Of a DNA stretch of 64,000 nucleotides, positions 11,634-23,116 are shown piece after piece. How positions within the stretch are numbered: the stretch's first letter is position 1; each line of letters begins with the position of its first letter. The notes under the pieces are model-generated. The model was not told where the DNA came from, did not search any database, and saw only the letters and a list, made by a program, of their open reading frames with translations. Origin of the DNA: Megachile rotundata (Eukaryota > Arthropoda > Insecta > Hymenoptera > Megachilidae); the NCBI RefSeq assembly GCF_050947335.1, contig NC_134989.1:11339501-11403500 (forward strand), read 5' to 3'. The position numbers and the translations under genes are program-made.

Positions 11634-11990
11634 GGACATTTAGGGATGGGGGGTATCCTGGTGTTTGAGACATTTAGGGATGTGGGGCATCCAGGTGTCT
11701 GAGACATTTAGGGATGTGGGTGTCCAAGTGTCTGACACACTCTCCCTTAGGACTCAGTCAATTAGTGCTGTGCATTTAGGGGTGTGGGGTATTCAGAGGA
11801 GTCTAGGAAACTCCTCTGAATTTTGAACAATTAGTGTGGTTTGTTTTGGGGGTTGGGGCACTTCACTAGGTCTTGGACTAGTGGTGTGTGGCATTTTTGG
11901 GGTATGGGGTGTATTCAGGGGTCAGGGCACTCCAGGGTCTGGGACAGTGTAGTGTGTGGGGCATTCAAGGGTTTGGGGCACCTATTGGGT
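11634..11990. repeat. G-rich 34-bp tandem repeat, three good copies plus degenerate tail
   Basis: Units beginning GAGACATTTAGGGATGTGGG and ending in CCAGGTGTCT occur at about 11634, 11668 and 11702. Looser relatives (CATTTAGGGGTGTGGGG, GGGTTTGGGGCACC) continue to about 11990. The strand asymmetry (G-rich plus strand) is strong. Confidence 0.75.
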
Positions 11991-13050
11991 CAGGGATGGA
12001 AGCTTCCATCGGGATGTCACCATGGTGAGCACCTACTAAGCAGGGGCGGAGGGCAAGGTGTGTGTCATCGGTGGTCAGCAGCAGACTGCTTCTCAAAAAT
12101 GGGATCTCAATAGAGGTTCCCGAAATGGGACACTTAGGGGCGCGGGTATGAAACCAACTTGCTATCCCCTAACATAAAAGTGTGAGCATGCTTCCGCTTT
12201 CAACGTATAGGTAAAGACCATATACGTGAATCGGAAACATGCTGTTGCTTCTTTCTCGCGGTCCTTTATTATAGTTGCAGGAGCCTATTATAATTGTGAG
12301 AAAAACAATTCGTGACTGGCCACCTGGCGGTCGCGGTGTCCAGTTCGCGATCTGCGGTCCACGCGATACGCGCGAAAAAATGATCAGTGGGGGGAAGCCC
12401 CCTCGCGACACCGTGAAACTCGAGCGTCGAGAAGTGTAACATGATCCGCGGTTTCAGTATATCCGTGAGACTCTACCAATGCAAATATAAAACTTTTTTA
12501 TTTTTGACTTTTTCGTTGTCAAACTTTTACCAATTGATTCTTGACATTTTTCTGATTAAAATGACACCACACACGATATAATTTGGACTACGTTTACTGG
12601 TTTAATTGCCGATAAGTTTTGAACGAGGAATAATGAAAGGAGAAGAAAGACGCTGCGATTAAATCGGTCAAAGATAAAGAGTCTGTTTTATTATTTACAA
12701 TGCTGATGCGTTACGAATTTTTTTATTTTCAGTTCTTTTTTTATACAAATTTATGAAGATGTATCTCGAAAGCTCAGCTGCTATGAAGACTCGACTGTAC
12801 TTTTAATAAGTAAATATCCATCGTATACCCGACGTGTTACGTCGGACCGACACAGATGATGCCGGTGAAAAGATGTTTTCTTGTTGCGTTATTTACTTTA
12901 GCGAGAACGTTCGCTGAAATATGCCCTGATGTAGCGTGGAAAGTGCAGTGAAAGACGTAATTTAATGTTTATTGGGGTTCTCCTAAAAATTCCAGTGGAA
13001 ATTCCGAAATTGAGGTGTTTAGAATGCGACGAATTAGAACATTTGGAAAA
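11991..13050. other. Single-copy spacer, no recognised gene
   Basis: A mix of moderately GC-rich (12000-12470) and AT-rich (12470-13000) DNA. Open frames are 80-90 codons at most, without recognisable domains. Confidence 0.4.
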
Positions 13051-13400
13051 TTGAGAAAATAGAAAATCGCGAAATCTAGAAAGCGAATAAATTGAAAAAC
13101 TGCAATATGTGAAGATTTGAAAACTTCAAAATCTGCAAATGTAAAAATTTTAAAACTTGCAAATCTACAAATACAAAAATATGAAAATGGAAAACTTGCA
13201 AATCTGCAAATGTAAAAATTTGAAAACTAAAAAACTTAAGAACCCAAAAATTCCTGAATCCTAAAATTCAAAAACCTCAAAAGTTAAAAATTCTTTCCAA
13301 ACAAATTCCTCCTTGTGTCCCAAAAACCCTCAAAGTGCAAAGTACATCAAACATAAGAATTAAAAATTGAATTTCCCTTCCATTTAACTAAAACCACCAA
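13050..13400. repeat. A-rich degenerate minisatellite
   Basis: Phrases such as AAAACTTGCAAATCTGCAAA and ATGTAAAAATTTGAAAAC recur with spacing near 15-30 bp, too diverged to give one consensus. Confidence 0.5.
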
Positions 13401-14140
13401 AGATTAAATACACTGCATTCACTTAAACTCCGATCGCAACTATCCGTATCCTAATAAAAAATTTACGATCGAAGAATGTACCATTTAACAGTTTAAATCT
13501 CCCTGCCTCTTATTTCCCATTTTCCCTGCTTCCGTTTCCGAGATGTCCTGCGTGGATGTTCGTTGGTTTCCGGCCGCCTTGGCGCAGGTGTTCGATTTAA
13601 AGCTGCAACAGTCTGCAGAGCCGCGGCTAAGGTAAACTGTAAGGGTCTTCAGAGCTGTGTATCCGCTTTCCACGGGGTGTGGAGAGGGCGAAGAAAGAGC
13701 GAGATGCCGAGGGTAGCGAAAGAGGGAGAGAGAGAGGAAATAGGGTAGAGTATAGCGCAACACAGCCAACTATCGTGAGGTGGTCGGATCAATATTCCGT
13801 CCGGTCCATCCTCTGACCCATATCTCTCTTTCTCTCTTGCTTACCTGTTCAACCTCTCTCCTTCCTCTCTCGTTTCTTTTTCTCTTCTCGGTATCTGTTG
13901 TTGAAGTTATCTTCGACCATCTCTATTGAAAGTCCTTCGTTTTCTTTCTCTTTGTGCTTTTTTAGCGTCGCTGCGCTGGAGACCGAAATGGGTTGACTTT
14001 GCGGACGGGGTTGCTTTCAATGGAAAATGGGATTTTGGGTTTATTTTGGGAGGGTAAATTAGTAGGTGGGATTTTGGGGGACGCTCGTTAGGTTAATGGG
14101 TTAGAGCTTTAGGGTTTACATAATTCTTTTCTAGTTTGTG
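13401..14140. other. Single-copy region with a CT-rich tract
   Basis: Positions about 13800-13960 are strongly pyrimidine-rich (TCTCTCTTTCTCTCTTGC and CTCTCTCGTTTCTTTTTCTC). The open frames 13485-13769 (minus) and 13563-13748 (plus) overlap and have no known domain. The tract could be promoter or intron DNA, but nothing proves it. Confidence 0.35.
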
Positions 14141-14149
14141 GATTTCGGT

Positions 14150-14815
14150 TGATGTAAGTTGGAAATTTTCGAATCTTCAATTTCCTAGTTCCAAATTTTC
14201 AAATCCGAAATTTCCTAATCCCAAAGATCTTCACATCCCAAATTTCCAATTCCAAATTTCCCAAATCCCAAATCTTCCATATCACAAATCTTCCAAATTC
14301 CAAATCTTCCAAATCCCAAATCTTGCAAATCCCAAATCTTCCAATCCCAAATCTTCCAAATCCCAAATCTTCCAAATCCCAAATCCTCCAAATCCCAAAT
14401 CTTCCAAATCCCAAATCTTCCAAATCCCAAATCTTCCAAATCCCAAAGCTTGCAAATCCCAAATCTTCCAAATCCCAAATCTTCCAAATCCCAAATCTTC
14501 CAAATCCCAAATCTTCCAAATCCCAAATTTCCAATTCCAAATTTCCCAAATCTCAAATCTTCCAAATCCCAAATCTTCCAAATCCCAAATCTTCCAAATC
14601 CCAAATCTTCCAAATCCCAAATCTTCCAAATCTCAAATCTTCCAAATCCCAAATCTCCGAACCTCCAAATCCTCAAATCCCAAATCCCCAAATCCCAAAA
14701 TTCCAAATCTCAAATCTCCAAACCTCCAAATCCACCAAATCCCAATCTTCCAAACTCTCAATCCCCAAATCCCCAATTCCCCCAAATTTCCCCAAAACTC
14801 CCAACAAAAGCAAAA
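14150..14815 (+). repeat. 16-bp minisatellite CCAAATCCCAAATCTT, about 40 copies
   Basis: The unit is a dimer of an 8-bp core (CCAAATCC / CAAATCTT). The array is very regular from 14280 to 14660 and then becomes irregular, ending in CCCCAAATCCCC phrases. Because 16 is not a multiple of three, translation cycles every 16 residues and several frames stay open on both strands for 115-260 codons; all are rejected as genes. Confidence 0.93.
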
Positions 14816-15420
14816 GAACATCTTCCAATCTCCCAGATCCTCTATCTTGAATCAAAAAATAAATACGATGATGTGTCATCGTCGTAAACGATTGGCGGCA
14901 CGAGTCACGAACAGATAAACGTATTGACTCGTGTTAGGATTTTGGAGGCACGTTAAATATCGCGAAATTCGAGGCGACTCGTTATCATTAGTACGATACA
15001 TATCGCAGAGGGGACTCACCGAGCCTCCGGACAGATAGCGCATTCAAGCTGGGTTAGGCACGGTTACACGCCTCTGTGTAGCTGTGTTGACACGTAATTA
15101 TCTCTGCGTGGTGGATACACGTGTCTTTCCGCCGGTATCGTCGGCTTGTTTGACTTTCGAGCGCCTCGACCGATGCAAATCGGGCACGTTGTGTCGATTA
15201 CGAAAATTCGACGTTCTTTCGAATGGGACTGTACGAGTTACGCCAGTATTGTTCGTATCAAATTTGTAGATCACCGATTTCTTAGATTTGGATGATAGGT
15301 TGTCTAAATAGACGTAAGCTGTACTTTTGAATTGTTAGATCATGAAGAGTTTGTATTAGAGAAGTTATAGATATGGAAATAGCAGGATAAGGAAATCTGT
15401 TGATACACGAATATCTTTAT
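14816..15420. other. Single-copy spacer, no recognised gene
   Basis: Moderate GC content from 14880 to 15260. A 61-codon frame (15084-15269) has no recognisable motif. Confidence 0.4.
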
Positions 15421-16575
15421 TTAAAAATTCTTCAATACCGAAATCCCTAGATTCTCGAATTCCTAGATACCGAAATTTCTGTACCCCAAATTCCTAGATT
15501 CCAAAATACTTAGATTCAAAAATTCCTAGATTACCGAATTCTTATATACCAAAATCCCTAGATACTGAAATCTCTAAATCCTCAAAATCCCTAGATTCCA
15601 AAGTCCTTAGATTTCTAAATTCCTAGATTAAAAAATCCCTAGATTACCGAATTCCTATATACCAAAATCCCTAGATCCCCAAATTCCTAAATTCCAAAAT
15701 CCCTAGATACTGAAATCTCTAAATCTCCCAAGTCTCTAGATTCCAAAGTCCTTAGATTTCTAAATTCCTAGATTAAAAAATCCCTAGATTACCGAATTCC
15801 TATATACTAAAATCCCTAGATCCCCAAATTCCTAAATTCCAAAATCCCGAGATACTGAAATCTCTAAATCCCCCAAGTCCCTAGATTCCAAAATCCTTAA
15901 ATTCCTAAATTCCTAGATTCGAAAATCCCTAGATTACCGAATTCCTATATACCAAAATCCCTAGATCCCCAAATTCCTAAATTCCAAAATCCCTAGATAC
16001 TGAAATCTCTAAATCCCCCAAGTCCCTAGATTCCATAATCCTTCAATTCCTAAATTCCTAGATTCAAAAATCCCTAGATTACCGAATTCCTATATACCAA
16101 AATCCCTAGATCCCCAAATTCCTAAATTCCAAAATCCCGAGATACTGAAATCTCTAAATCCCCCAAGTCCCTAGATTCCAAAATCCTTAAATTCCTAAAT
16201 TCCTAGATTCGAAAATCCCTAGATTACCGAATTCCTATATACCAAAATCCCTAGATCCCCAAATTCCTAAATTCCAAAATCCCTAGATACTGAAATCTCT
16301 AAATCCCCCAAGTCCCTAGATTCCATAATCCTTCAATTCCTAAATTCCTAGATTCAAAAATCCCTAGATTACCGAATTCCTATATACCAAAATCCCTAGA
16401 TCCCCAAATTCCTAAATTCCAAAGTCCCTAGATCCCCAAATTCCTAAATTCCAAAGTCCCTAAATATTGAAATCTCTAAATCCCTCAAATCCCTAGAATC
16501 CCAAACTCCCTAGATTTCCAAATTCCTAAATCCCAAATTTCTAGATTCCCATATGCCCAGATTCAAAAATTGCCA
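15420..16575 (+). repeat. 145-bp satellite with 290-bp higher-order unit
   Basis: The landmark ATTACCGAATTCCTATATA occurs at 15643, 15788, 15933, 16078, 16223 and 16368, exactly 145 bp apart; a shorter first step (113 bp) begins at 15530. Copies at 15788 and 16078 share AATCCCGAGATACTG, CCAAAATCCTTAAATTCC and GATTCGAAAATCC. Copies at 15933 and 16223 share AATCCCTAGATACTG, CCATAATCCTTCAATTCC and GATTCAAAAATCC. The repeat is therefore an A-B-A-B dimer of 290 bp. The text is related to the CCTAGATTCC-type 8/16-bp family (145 = 9 x 16 + 1). Confidence 0.93.
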
Positions 16576-17090
16576 ACTCAGAAAAATCCCTAGAAATCAA
16601 CGAATAGAAACCCTCCTGATCCTCGACTATCTTTTCTATTAAATCCTGACTTGCTCTTCAGCCCGCGACTCCATGAACAATTGTCAGCGATATATGGTGA
16701 TTTTGTAGAATTTCGTAGGTTCAGATTATGCTAGGATTCGACGTGGGAGTCACACCGTGAATGAGTTCCGTGTGTTACACCGCGTACTAGTCATGAATGG
16801 GAGAGAAGGCACCCGGCGTCGTATTGATTTCAGTGTTTCGCAACTACGGCTCCGCAGCCGGGAACCGCGTTGCATTCATCTCCACGTGACTATAATCGTG
16901 CGATGTAATGCACTACCGCCGGCGAAACCATTGTCTTTCGTGACCAGGGCAACACTATGCGCTGACACGTGGACTGCCATAATAAAGGTCGACGGTAATC
17001 GCCGTCGCGAATCTAATGCGATCGGGCGTTCTGAAGAAAGCGGTTACGAAAATATATAGACGATGAGTTGTTAGTTTTAAATTAGACTAA
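16576..17090. other. Single-copy GC-richer region, weak open frame
   Basis: An open stretch at 16757-17059 begins with GTG rather than ATG and encodes no recognisable domain. The DNA is CpG-containing and unlike the arrays on either side, so it may be conserved non-coding or exonic, but no direct evidence was seen. Confidence 0.35.
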
Positions 17091-17215
17091 ACGTACATAA
17101 ATAAGGTATCTTATTTTATAAATTATAAATATATAAATAAATAAATAAAAATACATAAAAAAATCAAAATAAATAAATAAATAGAGTGAAACATAAAATA
17201 ATTTATATTGAAAGT
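17090..17215. repeat. AT-rich simple sequence (AAAT)n
   Basis: Short runs such as AAATAAATAAATAAAAATAC and AAATAAATAAATAAATAG, imperfect, lying directly before the TTAGG-like array. Confidence 0.65.
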
Positions 17216-17219
17216 TTGT

Positions 17220-17900
17220 TTCAGTTTAATCAGGTTAGGTTAGGTATATGAATTTATTAGGTTAGGTTAGTTTTTAAGATAGATTATTATTATATTAAAG
17301 TGAAGTTAGGTTACTAAGTTAGGTTAGATTAGTTTAAATCAGATTAGGTTAGGAGAAATTAAGATGAGTTCTATTAAGGTTAGGCTATGTTAAGTCAAGC
17401 TAAATTAAGTTAGATCAAATTAAGCTACATGTTCAGAGTAGGTTAGGTTACAATAAAGAGGTTAGGTTATGTTTGGTCAAGTTGAATTAAGTTAGGTCAA
17501 ATTAAAGTAAATGTCCAAACTAGGTTAGGTTAGAATAATGAGGTTAGGCTAGGTTAGGTCAAGTTGAATGAAGTTAGATAAAAATAAGCTACATTTCCAG
17601 AAAAGGTTAGGTCAGATTAGTTCAAATTAAATGAAGTTAGGCTAAGTTACATCAATTTGAATGAAGTTAGATAAAATTCAGCTACATTTCCAGAAAAGGT
17701 TAGGTCAGATTAGTTCAAATTAAATGAAGTTAGGCTAAGTTACATCAATTTAAATGAAGTTAGATAAAATTAAGCTACATTTCCAGGCAAGGTTAGGTAA
17801 AATTAGCTCAAATTAAATGAATTTAATCTATGTTACATCAAGTCACATCAAGTCAGGCAAACATTAAGCCATGTTGAGTCAAGTTAGGTTAACCATTTTT
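17220..17900 (+). repeat. Interstitial, degenerate TTAGG-type telomeric repeat
   Basis: Runs such as CAGGTTAGGTTAGGTATATG and ATTAGGTTAGGTTAG at the start match (TTAGG)n, the ancestral insect telomere unit. They merge into AAGTTAGATCAAATTAAGCT-like text. Within the array a 93-bp unit is repeated: CTACATTTCCAG recurs at 17589, 17682 and 17775, and looser versions (CTACATGTTCAG near 17425, TAAATGTCCAAAC near 17508) precede it at 82-83 bp spacing. This fits an old interstitial telomere-like tract that was later amplified as a satellite. Confidence 0.75.
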
Positions 17901-18470
17901 CTACTTCATACATAAATATTTAAGCTTCTCTGTATCACAACCACAAACTAATGAATCCCGTGATTAATGAGTACGATCAATGTTTGATTTATAGAGTTTG
18001 CGATGTAGCATTCATCATCAGGATTACGCAACGTTTATCTCCGCATCCGATCGTGTAATAGATGTACACCGTGTCGTAATGTTCCAACTTGCTTAGAACA
18101 AACGCAAAGACGCGAGTCGAGCGAAACAACATGGAACGAGTTACGGAACAGCTAGCTTTATAGGGCGAAAGTTGGACGGGTGCCCGTCACAGCTCGAAAA
18201 GTTCAAAGGAACGATTCTCGAACAGGGACCGGCCAAGTTCGTCGCGCTTTCGATGCGTATAATCAAGGTTCGACGAACCGGTCTGCGTTATCAAATGGAC
18301 CACCTCGACAAACCTTTCAAACGAACGATCAATAAATAATAATACCAGTTAATCTTTATTTCTATAACAATATCCGCCAAACGTTACAAAATATCTGCTT
18401 TGTCTGGTCAATAAATTTGTTGGACAGCGACGCGATTTTATGGCCAGGAAATTTATTCCTTTTTCATGTT
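17901..18470. other. Single-copy spacer, no gene seen
   Basis: Contains a CpG-containing stretch at 18020-18310 but no open frame of note. Confidence 0.4.
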
Positions 18471-18529
18471 TTCTGAATTTTGGAATATTGGAATTTTGGG
18501 CTTATGAATTTTTTTGGAAATTTTTAAAT

Positions 18530-19150
18530 TTCTCAATTGCCAAAATTTTAAATTCCCTAGTTACAGAATTTCTAACTCTTCAAATTCCCCAGTTACCAAA
18601 TTTCTACATTACCAAATTCCCCAGTTACCAAATTTCTAAATTTCCAAATTTCTCAGTTACCAAATTTCTAAATTTTCAAATTTCCCAGTTACCAAATTTC
18701 TACATTTCCAAATTCCCCAGTTACCAAATTTCTAAATTTCCAAATTCACCAGTTACCAAATTTCTACATTTCCAAATTTCCCAGTTACAAAATTTCTAAA
18801 TTTCCAAATTCCCTAGTTACCAAATTTCTACTTCTTCAAATTCCCTATTTACCAAATTTCCAACTTCCCAAATTCCCTAGTTACCAAATTCCTACACTTC
18901 CAAATTCCCTAGTTACCAAATTTCCAACTTCCCAAATTCCCTAGTTACCAAATTTCTACTTCTTCAAATTCCCTATTTACCAAATTCCTACACTTCCAAA
19001 TTCCCTAGTTACCAAATTTCCAACTTCCCAAATTCCCTAGTTACCAAATTTCCAACTTCCCAAATTCCCTAGTTACCAAATTTCCAACTTCCCAAATCCC
19101 CTAGCTAAAAAATTTCCAACTTCCCAAATTTCCAACTTCCTAAATTTCAA
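18530..19150 (+). repeat. 32-bp tandem array CCAGTTACCAAATTTCTAAA type
   Basis: The unit is about 32 bp: CAGTTACCAAATTTCTAAAT plus TTCCAAATTCCC. A first subfamily (18580-18800) has CCAGTTACC; a second (18800-19100) has CCCTAGTTACCAAATTTCC plus AACTTCCCAAATT. The 119-codon frame 18440-18799 is mostly repeat translation. It belongs to the CCAAAT superfamily. Confidence 0.88.
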
Positions 19151-19172
19151 AATGACCAAATTAAAAATATCG

Positions 19173-19210
19173 TACAGAGTGCCCTAATTAAGTGTAAGTT
19201 CCGCAACTAC
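19173..19210. mobile_element. Possible second solo end of the TA-flanked TIR element
   Basis: TACAGAGTGCCCTAATTAAG followed by TGTAAGTTCC resembles the tip of the right terminal repeat of the 20671-22027 element read inward. Similarity extends only about 30 bp and includes mismatches, so chance is possible. Confidence 0.35.
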
Positions 19211-20670
19211 GCCCCACTCGCCCACAAGCTCCACACATGCCCCCCACAACAACCCAACCTACAAAATTAATTAATCACCGTTCGAACGCACCTTCTCAAA
19301 CCTACACAACAGCGTTCGACGATAAATTCGGAGAAGAAGTCGATCGAGAGTAAGCGTGTCGGCATCCACCGGCAGGGGGCTAAAAAAGATTGATAATCGT
19401 TCGGAAATATTTACGGAATGATCGTTTTATTGCGACACAAGCGGCACGGGAAACAAAGGCAACCGCGACCTACATTGATAAGCGGAACGCTCGCGAAACC
19501 ATGTCGGCGAAACGTGCGGGAATAGTAAACAATTGTCGAAAATAGAATAATTATTTATCCAAGGCAAACTGGGCCTCGTGCTCGAGCGATTCGCTTATTT
19601 CGCCACGAGTGCCTCTCGTCGATCTTCATCGGGAGTATCATTCTTTCGATCCGCGAACACCTGACGAATTATTCGTCACAAGGTTAAGATTAAAAGCTGG
19701 TGTTCTTACGTCAATCGGTACAAACAACGCTCCGCTGTACGTCATCGTGGATTGGTTAAACATTCGCGTGTCATTTACGAATTCCTTTCTTTGTTGTCTT
19801 AATTAACGAGCGTTGACTATCGCACGTGATCAACGACACGTTTTTACTTTAATGTTAAAAAGAAAAATGGACGGAGAAAAGTTTTAAAATTAGGACTTCA
19901 TTTGATGTCACAATTTGAGAATTACAAGACTTAAGATCGTAAAATACAAACATTTAAACATTGTCGTATCTTATACAACACGTACAAACATCAAAATGCA
20001 TCCATACATTGTCGTAAACATCAGGCTGAATCAACAGCTGCGTTCAATGCAACAACAGCGCAGGAACATCGATGGAACAAAACAAACGATCGATTATTTG
20101 TCTTGCTCGTATTATGTACTCGATTAACGCGTTCGATAGCCGGGAATTAGCGACGTAGAAAGTTGGTTTCTTCTCGACACCGGTCACAGAATGAATGAGC
20201 CCCGCGTACGAGCGAACGAGCGTCATCGCTTGACGTCGAACGATGACACTGCAATTATCCGCGCTGAATTACACAGCCCGACTAATCCAGGCTTATCTAA
20301 TTACGCTCGTTAGGCAAAGCCGTCGCGCACGCACCAGCGGCAAACGAAATTAAGCCAGATTTTTATGACCCAGTTGCTGCACGCTTTGAATCGTTCACGA
20401 CTTTTTCGTTTCTGCGTGTAAAGTCTGTGCTTGATGGAGGACCTTTATTGATACGGACATTTACGTTTCATTTGCATTTGAAAATGTGAAGGAAAATGAA
20501 ATTTGAAGAGTAAGAATTCTTAATAGATTTAGGGAAATATTTTTATAAGTGTATATGTGGTTATGGTTTAGTTTGTAAACTAAAAAATTTGTTTATAAGA
20601 AACACACTGAAAGCACAACGTGAAGGCTGTTATAATCTCACTATATGGCAGCTATCGATCGCAATATGTA
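19211..20670. other. Single-copy spacer, no recognised gene
   Basis: GC-richer from 19300 to 19620 and 20130-20430. Open frames of 60-70 codons (19609-19806, 19915-20127, 20044-20226) have no known motifs and overlap on opposite strands. Confidence 0.4.
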
Positions 20671-22027
20671 TACAGGGGTGTCTCAAAATTAGTAGGTCCA
20701 TGAAATGGGGGGTAGCTGACGTGATTCTGAATAAGATTTCCCTTTGCAAAAATAGGATTTGAAGCTCCGTTCTTGAATTATTAAGGAAAAACACGAACCA
20801 ATAAGTCGACGCATGGTAATTCAACGCGTGATGATTCGACGCATGGTAATTGGATGCGTGATAATTCCACACGTAATAATTCCACACGTGGTAATTCAAC
20901 GCGTGGTAATTCAGCGCGTAGTAATTCCACACGTGGTAATTCGACGCGTAGTAATTTAGCGCGTGGTAATTCCACGCATGGTAATTCAGTGCGTGGTAAC
21001 TCGGCGCGTTGTAATTCAACGCGTGGTAATTCGACGCGTGGTAATTCAGCGCTTGGTAATTCGACGCGTGGTAATTCAGCGCTTGGTAATTCCACACGCG
21101 GTAATTCTACGCGTAGTAATTTCACACGTGGTAATTCCATGCGTAGTAATTCCACGCGTGGTAACTCTACGCGTAGCAATTCCACGCGTAGTAATTCAAG
21201 GGGTGGTAATTCCACGCGTGGTAATTCTACGCGTAGTAATTCCACGCGTAGTAATTCAACGCATGGTAATTCGGCGCGTGGTAATTCGATGCGTAGTAAT
21301 TGCACGCGTAGTAATTCTACGCGTGGTAATTCGATGCGTAGTAATTGCACGCGTAGTAATTCGATGCGTAGTAATTGCACACGTGGTAATTCGACGCGTG
21401 GTAATTCGATGCATGGTAAATCGATGCGTGGTAATTCGATGCGTGGTAATTCGATGCGTGGTAATTCGATGCGTGGTAATTCGATGCGTGGTGATTCGAC
21501 GCGTGGTAATTCGATGCGTGGCGATTCGACGCGTGGTAATTCCATGCGTGGTAATTCGATGCGTGGTAATTTGATGCGTGGTAATTCGATGCGTGGTAAT
21601 TCGATGCGTAGTAATTGCACGCGTAGTAATTCGATGCGTAGTAATTGCACGCGTAGTAATTCGATGCGTAGTAATTGCACGCGTAGTAATTCGACGCGTG
21701 ATAATTCGATGCGTGGTAATTCGATGCGTGGTAATTTAATACGTAGTAATTCCATGCGTGGTAATTCAACGCGTGGTAATTCGACGCGTGGTAATACGCC
21801 GCGTGGTAATTCAACGCGTAGTAATTCAACGCGTGGTAATTCGTGCGTGATAATTCCACGCATAATAATTCAACGTGCACCTAAACCTCACGCTCTGATT
21901 GGTCCCGTGTTTTTCCTTAATAATTCAAAAACGAAGCTTCAAATCCCATTTCTGCAAAGGGAAATCTTATTCAGAATCACGTCAGCCACCCCCCATAGAA
22001 CCCACACTAATTATGAGACACCCTGTA
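20671..22027. mobile_element. Non-autonomous TA-flanked TIR element, copy 2 (most intact)
   Basis: Left end TA-CAGGGGTGTCTCAAAATT; right end GAGACACCCTG-TA. The terminal inverted repeats pair over about 140 bp (20671-20812 with 21888-22027), including GCTGACGTGATTCTGAATAA, GATTTCCCTTTGCA and TTGAATTATTAAGGAAAAAC. Copy 1 (4850-6114) shares the left end and part of the right. The interior of about 1.07 kb is all 15-bp minisatellite. No transposase is present. Flanking TA at both ends fits TA target duplication. Identification as a Tc1/mariner-type relative is a guess from the ends only. Confidence 0.88.
20806..21872. repeat. 15-bp minisatellite, about 71 copies, inside TIR element copy 2
   Basis: The unit is GTAATTCGATGCGTG or GTAATTCGACGCGTA with variation at the same positions as in copy 1. 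A block of near-identical GTAATTCGATGCGTG units runs from 21420 to 21610, and alternating TGCACGCGTA / CGATGCGTA units form a 30-bp dimer at 21290-21380 and 21600-21690. Open frames of 155-396 codons across it (20781-21863 minus, 20854-22044 plus and others) are pentapeptide repeats caused by the 15-bp period and are rejected as genes. Confidence 0.92.
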
Positions 22028-22846
22028 TAACCAATAGACGATAGATGCATGCTCTAGTAATTCATTTCTCGTTAAAATCTTGCCTTTCCATCAACGCCGT
22101 CCGAAATCGTGTGTCGTAAAGCTAATGGAATTCTCCGGGTCGAGAATGCCGCGCGGTTATCGATCCATCGTAACAGACGTTACCTCGATTCTACAATGGC
22201 GGTACCAAGACGAACAAGAAGCGTTCGTGTAACCCTGCCCATTCCCTTCAAAGAAGAAAATCCTGGCTCCGGCTAACGAGTAGCTTCGCCGGTGATCGAA
22301 AAAGGGGAATCAACGTTGTTAGCGAACCTATCACTCGATACAATGTTCCGACGAAAAGCTTGACAATTTAATCTCTTGACTTATTGTTTTCGACGGCTGT
22401 GTCGGAACTAATTATTACTTGGATGTTGAAATAAATCATGTTGAATGAGTAGGTGAATTGAGCAACGTGCTCTTCGATACTGACACGCTGTAGCACTACT
22501 GCTCTTCTTCATATAAGAGATATTTTGAAAAGTTTCAAACCTTGAAAAGGACCATGTGATGATCCTCTTATGATGAACTCTAGTTAGGACTGTATTAATA
22601 AAATGTAGTAAGTTGAACATCTATGCAAGTGCTATTCAAATTAAAATATTAGATACATTCTGAATTGATTGATATATACTTGTACAAATTGTAGTTGCTA
22701 TTGAACTAAAAAGTCCCAGTTCAAACACGATGTAGACTAGTTACAACTGAACTACCACGTGTCTGACTCAACATTAGAAGCCAGCGGGTTAAAAGAAAAA
22801 AAATAATAGTCTTTCCAAGTCATACTGCGTTGAGGACACACGAAGT
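22028..22846. other. Single-copy spacer, no recognised gene
   Basis: GC-richer part 22090-22350, AT-rich afterwards. A 70-codon minus frame (22408-22620) has no known motif. Confidence 0.4.
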
Positions 22847-23116
22847 GTGTCATGGTTCAGATTGTCCTTGCAACTCTTGATTAACGTGGCTTACCAAGGA
22901 CCACGTGTGCCTGGAAAATGCCAGCCAACTTTCTCTGGGAAGTATTCCAACTGGATCACTCTCGGTCCACTTCTTATTGGAGCCATAAAACTCCAGAAGA
23001 AACTCGGCTCTTTTACGGACGAAATTTTTTCTCCGATTTTATGCAAAGGGACGCAATGCGTTTTGGATGGAATTGTTGCTGACGAGTTGAAACCTTTGAT
23101 GAATTCTGTAGGTTAG
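22847..23116 (+). other. Unassigned open frame, possible exon
   Basis: An open stretch of 89 codons in single-copy DNA with balanced composition, unlike the repeats nearby. It begins with GTG, not ATG, so if real it would be an internal piece of an exon. The product has four cysteines but no domain I recognise. Flanking splice signals are not convincing. Chance remains the simplest explanation. Confidence 0.12.

Noticed and set aside
14136..14918. 260-codon Pro/Ser/Lys-rich frame and its opposite-strand partners
   Set aside because: Translations of the 16-bp array in every phase; no non-repetitive coding part.
17220..17900. A true chromosome end
   Set aside because: The TTAGG tract is short and degenerate and has long non-telomeric DNA on both sides, so it is interstitial.
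20781..22044. Open frames up to 396 codons
   Set aside because: Same cause: 15-bp minisatellite inside the TIR element, open in several frames on both strands.
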